From assembly GCA_900468805.1 (NCBI GenBank), contig UEIF01000004.1, forward strand, positions 143,490 to 207,489: 64,000 bases of DNA, written 5' to 3'. Below are positions 58,676-64,000 of the stretch, in pieces. The position numbers and the translations under genes were made by a program. The stretch's first letter is position 1; the number at the start of each line of letters is the position of its first letter. The DNA comes from Hyphomicrobiales bacterium. Lineage in GTDB: Bacteria; Pseudomonadota; Alphaproteobacteria; Rhizobiales; Rhizobiaceae. A model generated the notes under the pieces. It saw only the letters and a list, made by a program, of their open reading frames with translations. It searched no databases and was not told the DNA's origin.

Positions 58676-59809
58676 CTAGCCAATGAGCGCGCTAATGTCA
58701 TTCCAGGTGGCAAAAACCATTAATGTAAGTACCATGGCCAGACCAATGCGAAACGCAATTTCCTGAGCCGAAGAACCCAGCGGCCTTCCCCTAATCGCTT
58801 CCACCGCATAGAACATCAGGTGGCCGCCATCAAGTACCGGAACCGGCATCAAATTCAGCAATCCAATCGAAACTGACAAAACCGCAGCGAGCTGCAGCAA
58901 CGCACCTATTCCAAGCGTAGCCATCTGGCCCGAAGCTTGCGCCACGCGGATCGGACCACCCAATTGGTCGGCTTTCATCGATCCATTGAGCAGATTGCCG
59001 ATATATTTGAAGGTGCCGGTGACGATATGCCAGGTCTGGGTCACGCCTTCATGCAGCGCTTGCAGGGGCGTATAGGTCTGCAGGCGGAAGTGGCCGACCT
59101 CTTCGTTCGTGACGATACCGATCAGGCCGATCTCGATCTTGTTGCCAAACTGGTCGGTGATGTCGGTGCGCTGCGGCACCATCGGCAGGTCCATCTTTTC
59201 GCCGTTACGCTCGACGCTCACGACAATATTCTGGTTCGGACGGATGCTGACATAGCGGCGCACGTCGTCGAAGGTCTGGACCTTGGTGCCATCGATGGAG
59301 ACGAGCAGGTCGCCGGGCAGTACGCCGGCTGCGGCGGCAGCGCTATCAGGCTTCACTTCGGCAACGACGGGATCGGACACCGTGCGGCCATAGATCGCGA
59401 AAAGAACAGTGAAGATGGCAATGGCCAGGATAAAATTGGCGATCGGGCCGGCTGCGACGGTTGCGGCACGCTTCCACAGCTTTGCGCCTGCAAAGGAACG
59501 CTCCCGCTCTTCGTCCGTCATCGCGGCAAGCCTGTCGGTATCGGGCTTGCTGGATGCATCCTCATCGCCGAAAAAGCGCACATAGCCGCCGAGCGGGATC
59601 GCCGAGATCTTCCAGCGTGTTCCGTGGCGATCGGTGAAACCGGCAATCTCCGGGCCGAAGCCGACGGAAAAGGCGAGAATACGGATACCGCTCCAGCGCC
59701 CCACCAGATAGTGGCCCATCTCATGCACGAAGACGAGCAGCGACAGCACGATGACGAAGGGGACGATATAGCCCGTCAAAAAACCGAATATGCCGGTCAC
59801 CGCTTCCAT
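58676..59809 (-). CDS. rseP: Site-2 protease RseP
   Basis: A 377-residue intramembrane zinc protease. It has HEMGHYLVGRW (the HExxH site) near residue 29, a PDZ domain about residues 130-215 (VLPGDLLVSIDGTKVQTFDDV), and the second zinc ligand motif LNLMPVPVLDGGHL near 315. It cleaves anti-sigma factors or signal peptide remnants. It is 29 nt after cdsA and part of the envelope operon. Confidence 0.94.
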   Translation of the reverse strand: MEAVTGIFGFLTGYIVPFVIVLSLLVFVHEMGHYLVGRWSGIRILAFSVGFGPEIAGFTDRHGTRWKISAIPLGGYVRFFGDEDASSKPDTDRLAAMTDEERERSFAGAKLWKRAATVAAGPIANFILAIAIFTVLFAIYGRTVSDPVVAEVKPDSAAAAAGVLPGDLLVSIDGTKVQTFDDVRRYVSIRPNQNIVVSVERNGEKMDLPMVPQRTDITDQFGNKIEIGLIGIVTNEEVGHFRLQTYTPLQALHEGVTQTWHIVTGTFKYIGNLLNGSMKADQLGGPIRVAQASGQMATLGIGALLQLAAVLSVSIGLLNLMPVPVLDGGHLMFYAVEAIRGRPLGSSAQEIAFRIGLAMVLTLMVFATWNDISALIG

Positions 59810-59838
59810 GATTTCTTTCTTCTATCTGGCCGTAATGA

Positions 59839-60669
59839 TCAAAGGCCGAACAATGCCGCACCGAGCGACGTCGTTCCGCCGCCCTTTATCAGCGAAAAAA
59901 GGCCAGCAAGCAAGAACGCTGAAAAACAGGCGAAAATCAGTCCATCGACACGGTCCATGACGCCACCATGCCCCGGAATGAGACGGCTGGAGTCCTTCAC
60001 ACCGAATTTTCGCTTGATGAAACTTTCGAAAAGATCGCCTGACTGGCTGAAAACGGACAGGACGAGCGCAATCACCGCGGCGCGATCCAGGGCTTCCGGA
60101 ATCAGAAAGTGGACAATGACGGCTCCGGCAATGACGGCCGAAATGGCCCCGCCGACCGCCCCCGACCAGGTCTTGCCGGGCGATATGCGGGGAGCAAGCT
60201 TTGGACCGCCAACCGCACGCCCAATGAAATAGGCGAGAATATCGGTCGCCCAGACGACGGCGAAGATGAAGAGCATCGCGTAGAGGCCAAACGTCTCATC
60301 GCCGCGAATCGCCGCAAGCGCCAGCCCGGTGCCGCCGGCATATAAAAGCCCCGGCGCGAACCACCGGCTGGCACGATGCAGGAAGATCATGGCAATGCCG
60401 ACCGCGGTCAGGGCGATCAGCATTCCGAGCGCATATTCGAAGGCCCCGGCGAGAACGAGCACCACAACCAGCACCTCGCCGACCCAGCCGAGCACGTTGG
60501 TGACGGGGTCGCGCACGATACCCGTAATCGTCGACCATTCGTAATAGATCAGAAGCGCGATTGCCGCCGCCAGGATGCGGAAGATGAAGCCGCCATACCA
60601 GGTGGCGGCAAGAACGATGATTGCGAGAATCAGACCTGAAACGATGCGGAGCTTCAGTTCCTGCTTCAT
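59839..60669 (-). CDS. cdsA: Phosphatidate cytidylyltransferase
   Basis: A 276-residue integral membrane enzyme that makes CDP-diacylglycerol. It has about seven hydrophobic helices and the C-terminal signature SFIKRKFGVKDSSRLIPGHGGVMDRVDGL. The ATG shares one base with the uppS stop (TGATG). Confidence 0.95.
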   Translation of the reverse strand: MKQELKLRIVSGLILAIIVLAATWYGGFIFRILAAAIALLIYYEWSTITGIVRDPVTNVLGWVGEVLVVVLVLAGAFEYALGMLIALTAVGIAMIFLHRASRWFAPGLLYAGGTGLALAAIRGDETFGLYAMLFIFAVVWATDILAYFIGRAVGGPKLAPRISPGKTWSGAVGGAISAVIAGAVIVHFLIPEALDRAAVIALVLSVFSQSGDLFESFIKRKFGVKDSSRLIPGHGGVMDRVDGLIFACFSAFLLAGLFSLIKGGGTTSLGAALFGL

Positions 60670-61412
60670 CAGGTGTTCACAGCCGCAGCCTGCGCGGAGA
60701 GACCGCCGAAGCGGCGATCACGCGAAGCAAATTTCTCAAGCGCCGACAGGAAGAGCTCGCGGCTGAAATCCGGCCAGTATTCCGGCAGGAAAACGAACTC
60801 CGAATATGCGGCCTGCCACAAAAGGAAGTTGGACAACCGCTCCTCGCCGCTGGTGCGGATGATGAGATCGGGGTCGGGGATGCCGGCTGTGTCCAGCCGG
60901 GCGTTGATCAGCGCCGGCGTGATATCCTGCGACCTTAAGCGCCCCTCCTCCACATCCTTGGCGAGGCTCATCGCAGCGCGGGCGATCTCGTCGCGAGAGC
61001 CATAGTTGAAGGCGATGACGAGTGTCAGCGCCGTATTGGCCCTGGTCGTCTCTTCGGCTTCAAGCAGAAGCTTGAGAATATCGCTACGCAGGTTGACGCG
61101 GTCGCCGATCACCCTGATGCGCACATTCTGCCGATGGAGTTCGGCGAGATCGCTGCGGATGAAGGCCTTCAGCAGGCCGAGGAGATCGGTAACCTCGGCC
61201 TCCGGGCGACGCCAGTTCTCCGACGAGAAGGCAAAGAGCGTCAGGTATTTGATGCCCAGATCGCCGGCAGCGCGCACAGTCTGGCGAACGGTCTCGACCG
61301 CCCTGCGGTGTCCCATCGTCCGCGGCAGGCCGCGCTGCTTTGCCCAACGACCGTTGCCATCCATGATGATGGCAACATGTTCTGGCGCAGTCAAAAATGA
61401 AGTTTCCGACAT
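60669..61412 (-). CDS. uppS: Undecaprenyl diphosphate synthase
   Basis: A 247-residue cis-prenyltransferase that makes the carrier lipid for cell-wall and O-antigen. Motifs: [26 protein letters not shown] with catalytic Asp, [13 protein letters not shown], and [24 protein letters not shown]. The start at 61412 ([13 protein letters not shown]) gives normal length; upstream codons are unlike the family. It is 37 nt after frr. Confidence 0.95.
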   Translation of the reverse strand: MSETSFLTAPEHVAIIMDGNGRWAKQRGLPRTMGHRRAVETVRQTVRAAGDLGIKYLTLFAFSSENWRRPEAEVTDLLGLLKAFIRSDLAELHRQNVRIRVIGDRVNLRSDILKLLLEAEETTRANTALTLVIAFNYGSRDEIARAAMSLAKDVEEGRLRSQDITPALINARLDTAGIPDPDLIIRTSGEERLSNFLLWQAAYSEFVFLPEYWPDFSRELFLSALEKFASRDRRFGGLSAQAAAVNT

Positions 61413-61449
61413 TTTCCGTCCGGTCTTTCTTGGCGAGGACGCAAGTATA

Positions 61450-62010
61450 CTAAACTTGCATGATTTCCTTTTCTTTCTCGCCAAGCAAGCGGTCGATTTC
61501 CAAAATCGTCTCGTCCGTCATTTTCTGAACGCGTTCCGACTGTGCCCGGCTTTCATCCTGGCCGATTACGCCATCCTTTTCGGCTTTCTTAAGGCCGTCC
61601 ATACCGTCGCGGCGAACATGGCGAATCGCAACCTTGCTCTTTTCCGAATATTCGTGCGCCACCTTGACGAGCGACTTGCGGCGCTCCTCATTGAGTTCCG
61701 GCAGCGGAATACGCAGGTTCTGGCCATCGACGATCGGGTTGAGGCCGAGATTGGATTCGCGAATCGAACGATCCACGGCGCTGACCATGGTCTTATCCCA
61801 GACGGAGACGGATAGCATGCGCGGCTCGGGCACGGTGATGTTGGCGACCTGGTTCAGCGGCATGCGCGAACCATAGGCTTCAACCATCACCGGATCGAGA
61901 ATGTTGGCCGAAGCTCGGCCCGTGCGCAGCGATGCAATGTCGCTCTTGAACGCGGAAATGGCACCGTCCATGCGGCGCTTCAGTTCCTTGATATCGATGC
62001 CTTCACTCAT
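61450..62010 (-). CDS. frr: Ribosome recycling factor
   Basis: A 186-residue RRF that dissociates post-termination ribosomes with EF-G. It starts [30 protein letters not shown] and contains [38 protein letters not shown], all conserved. It is the gene after pyrH (50 nt). Confidence 0.97.
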   Translation of the reverse strand: MSEGIDIKELKRRMDGAISAFKSDIASLRTGRASANILDPVMVEAYGSRMPLNQVANITVPEPRMLSVSVWDKTMVSAVDRSIRESNLGLNPIVDGQNLRIPLPELNEERRKSLVKVAHEYSEKSKVAIRHVRRDGMDGLKKAEKDGVIGQDESRAQSERVQKMTDETILEIDRLLGEKEKEIMQV

Positions 62011-62060
62011 GTCTATGCTCCCGTCTCAGAAGATTTGCGCCGGCAACGGCGCAGCTCCCA

Positions 62061-62783
62061 TCAGTTGTCGGATACGATGGTCTTGAGACCACCACCCGTC
62101 AAGATTTCAGCGAAACGTCCCTTCTCGTGTATCGAGAAAACAACGATCGGAATGGAATTCTCACGTGCGAGCGCAACAGCGGCGACGTCCATAACGGCGA
62201 GGCCTCGATCCAGCACCTCTTTATGGGTCAGATGATCGAAACGCGTTGCGGTCGGATCCTTCTTCGGATCGGCGGTGTAGATGCCGTCTACCTGCGTACC
62301 CTTGAAAATTGCCTGAGCGCCCATTTCAGCGGCGCGCAGTGCTGCAGCAGAATCTGTGGTGAAGAAGGGATTGCCGGTGCCGCCGGCAAAAATCACCACC
62401 CTGCCCAGCGACAGATGGTAGAGGGTTGCGCGCTGCGAAAAGCTTTCGCAGATTTCCGGCATGGAAATGGCCGACAAAACCACCGTGTCGATGTTCAGCT
62501 TGCGCAGCGATGTCGCCAGAGCCAGCGCATTGATGACGGTACCGAGCATGCCCATGTGGTCGCCGGTGACGCGGTCGCCGCCCTTGGACGCAACCGCCAC
62601 GCCGCGGAAGATGTTACCGCCGCCGATGACGACGCCAACTTCGACACCCATCTGCCGTGCATCGGCGATGTCGGACGCGATGCGGTCCGCCACCGCAACG
62701 TCTATCCCGAAGCCCTGAGAACCCATCATGGCTTCCCCGGAAGCCTTGAGTAGAACGCGTTTGTAGATTGGTTCCGACGTCAT
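62061..62783 (-). CDS. pyrH: UMP kinase
   Basis: A 240-residue bacterial UMP kinase of the amino-acid kinase fold. It has KRVLLKASGEAMMG near the start, VVIGGGNIFRG, DHMGMLGTVINALAL and FAGGTGNPFFTTDSAAALRA. Its neighbours tsf, frr and rpsB-side are the universal gene order. A 15-bp hairpin lies in the gap to tsf. Confidence 0.97.
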   Translation of the reverse strand: MTSEPIYKRVLLKASGEAMMGSQGFGIDVAVADRIASDIADARQMGVEVGVVIGGGNIFRGVAVASKGGDRVTGDHMGMLGTVINALALATSLRKLNIDTVVLSAISMPEICESFSQRATLYHLSLGRVVIFAGGTGNPFFTTDSAAALRAAEMGAQAIFKGTQVDGIYTADPKKDPTATRFDHLTHKEVLDRGLAVMDVAAVALARENSIPIVVFSIHEKGRFAEILTGGGLKTIVSDN

Positions 62784-62820
62784 GTTGGCTCCTCGTATAT
62801 TGCCGCAGTTGCCCGATACA

Positions 62821-62854
62821 CGAAGGGCATCGCGTTGTCACGCGATGCCCTTCG
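62821..62854. terminator. 15-bp hairpin between tsf and pyrH
   Basis: A perfect 15-bp stem CGAAGGGCATCGCGT / ACGCGATGCCCTTCG with a TGTC loop. It lies 24 nt after the tsf stop and 38 nt before pyrH. On the minus strand the next bases (TGTATCGGG) are not a T-run, so it may act as a pausing, attenuation or RNA-processing site instead. Confidence 0.55.
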
Positions 62855-62878
62855 GTTTTCCCAAATATGGCTGAAAGA

Positions 62879-63805
62879 TCAGCCCTTGGCGACAGCAGCA
62901 ACTTCGGCTGCGAAGTCGGTTTCTTCCTTCTCGACGCCTTCGCCGAGGAGCAGGCGAGCCATACCGGTGACTTCGATCGGGGCACCGGCTTCCTTTTCAG
63001 CGGCCTTGATGGCAGCGCCGACCGTCAGGTCCGGATTGATGACGAAAGCCTGCGATAGAAGAGCGACTTCCTCGAAGAACTTGCGCATGCGGCCTTCCAC
63101 CATCTTTTCGATGATGGCTTCCGGCTTGCCGGATTCGCGGGACTGCTCGATGAAGACGTTGCGTTCGCGCTCGGCGACTGCGGCATCGACTTCTTCGGCG
63201 CGGATAGCCAGCGGATTGGTCGCGGCAATGTGCATGGCAACCTGGCGGCCGATCGACGTCAGAACGGCCTTGTCACCGACCGACTTCAGCGCAACGAGAA
63301 CGCCGAGCTTGCCGATGCCGTCGCCGGCAGCGTTGTGGACGTAGGTCGCAACGACGCCGTGCTCGACTTCGAGCTTGGCGGCACGACGGAGGGTCATGTT
63401 CTCGCCGATGGTTGCGATCGCTTCCTTGATGGTGTCGGCGACCGGCTTGCCGGATGCCGGATAGGTCGCAGCCGAAACGGCTTCGACCGTGCCGTCGGTG
63501 GAGAGCGCAACTTCGGCGATGCCGCGTGCGAGATCCTGGAAGGCATCGTTACGGGCAACGAAGTCGGTTTCGGAATTGAGTTCGACGACGACAGCCTTGT
63601 GACCGGCGCCGGCGATGGCGACCAGGCCCTCAGCGGCGGCGCGGCCGGACTTCTTGTCGGCCTTGGAGATGCCCTTGGCGCGCAGCCAGTCGATCGCGGC
63701 TTCGATATCGCCGTTGGTTTCGGTCAGCGCCTTCTTGCAGTCCATCATGCCTGCGCCGGACTTTTCGCGCAGTTCCTTCACCAGTGCAGCCGTAATCTCG
63801 GTCAT
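62879..63805 (-). CDS. tsf: Elongation factor Ts
   Basis: A 308-residue EF-Ts, the nucleotide exchange factor for EF-Tu. It has [25 protein letters not shown] at the N-terminus and [16 protein letters not shown] near residue 80, plus the long coiled-coil dimer region in the second half. It is preceded by a 195-bp stretch to the window edge. Confidence 0.97.
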   Translation of the reverse strand: MTEITAALVKELREKSGAGMMDCKKALTETNGDIEAAIDWLRAKGISKADKKSGRAAAEGLVAIAGAGHKAVVVELNSETDFVARNDAFQDLARGIAEVALSTDGTVEAVSAATYPASGKPVADTIKEAIATIGENMTLRRAAKLEVEHGVVATYVHNAAGDGIGKLGVLVALKSVGDKAVLTSIGRQVAMHIAATNPLAIRAEEVDAAVAERERNVFIEQSRESGKPEAIIEKMVEGRMRKFFEEVALLSQAFVINPDLTVGAAIKAAEKEAGAPIEVTGMARLLLGEGVEKEETDFAAEVAAVAKG

Positions 63806-63962
63806 AAGCTTCCTCTTGTCGGTTCAAGCGGTGGCCCGCAGTACGCGGCGCGGCACCGGATTGAGGCACGAAATGTACCTGTATGTATGACAGCGTTATG
63901 AAGACGCGTCCTAACAGAATTCATAGGGGCAAAAGCAGTCGTAGCTTCCGCCTGAAAAGGGC

Positions 63963-63998
63963 AAGGCCGCCGAACTTCTGAGAGTCGCGAGCGGCCTT
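63963..63998 (-). terminator. Candidate terminator of the gene beyond the right edge (rpsB expected)
   Basis: AAGGCCGC / GCGGCCTT arms, 20-nt loop, with GCCCTTTT following on the minus strand. It would fit the end of rpsB, which normally precedes tsf. Most of the loop is unpaired, so confidence is limited. Confidence 0.45.
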
Positions 63999-64000
63999 TC

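Overview
The window looks like a chromosomal segment of a Rhizobium-group alphaproteobacterium (Rhizobium/Agrobacterium-like). This rests on several features: the dusB-ntrB-ntrC-ntrY-ntrX cluster beside hfq and hflX, a fused IspDF, a PDH E1-beta that carries its own lipoyl domain, an alphaproteobacterial LexA with GTTC-N7-GTTC operators, an 80-residue Hfq, and the order rpsB-side/tsf-pyrH-frr-uppS-cdsA-rseP-bamA-lpxD-fabZ-lpxA-lpxI-lpxB-gltA. Most of the sequence is dense, GC-rich core genome with short gaps and many 1-11 bp gene overlaps.

Layout. 1-9.8 kb is the most accessory-looking part. A five-gene leftward operon (CUT1 sugar-type ABC transporter plus an ArgH-family lyase) faces a ROK repressor, a large PIG-L-type deacetylase with extra C-terminal domains, and an EamA-type permease. 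9.8-13.6 kb is a loose region: a decayed DeoR regulator, tRNA-Lys(UUU), an HTH protein with an SD-coupled acidic partner, a 59-residue lipoprotein, ccdA, a 46-residue membrane peptide and a YidB-family gene. 13.6-18.9 kb holds a UbiH-family hydroxylase and the assimilatory sulfite reduction operon cysG-DUF2849-cysI-DUF934. 19.1-30.7 kb has a deaminase, mazG, hflX, hfq, a D-amino acid aminotransferase and the nitrogen two-component cluster. 30.8-36.4 kb holds ispDF, pncC, a small exported protein, a Coq10-like protein, two tandem P-loop kinase-like paralogs, lipA and two GlsB-type membrane proteins. 36.5-46.8 kb encodes the pyruvate dehydrogenase complex (pdhA-pdhB-pdhC, lpdA) with two inserted small enzymes, then ftsB, eno, kdsA and a VOC protein. 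46.9-51.7 kb has lexA, comEC and gltA. 51.7-64 kb is the lipid A / outer membrane biogenesis and translation block.

How the genes work together. Lipoyl synthase, lipoyl-bearing E1-beta and E2, E3, enolase and citrate synthase describe the pyruvate-to-TCA trunk. kdsA, lpxD, fabZ, lpxA, lpxI, lpxB, bamA, rseP, cdsA and uppS form an envelope block. NtrBC and NtrYX, with Hfq, form a nitrogen/redox regulatory block. The least explained system is the 0-9.8 kb transporter/lyase/deacetylase cluster. I suggest it takes up and dismantles an N-acylated, amino-dicarboxylate-linked sugar conjugate; the substrate is inference only.

No CRISPR array, IS element or rRNA gene was seen. Gene starts were moved from the longest possible frame where Shine-Dalgarno spacing, overlaps with the upstream gene, or family length argued for it.
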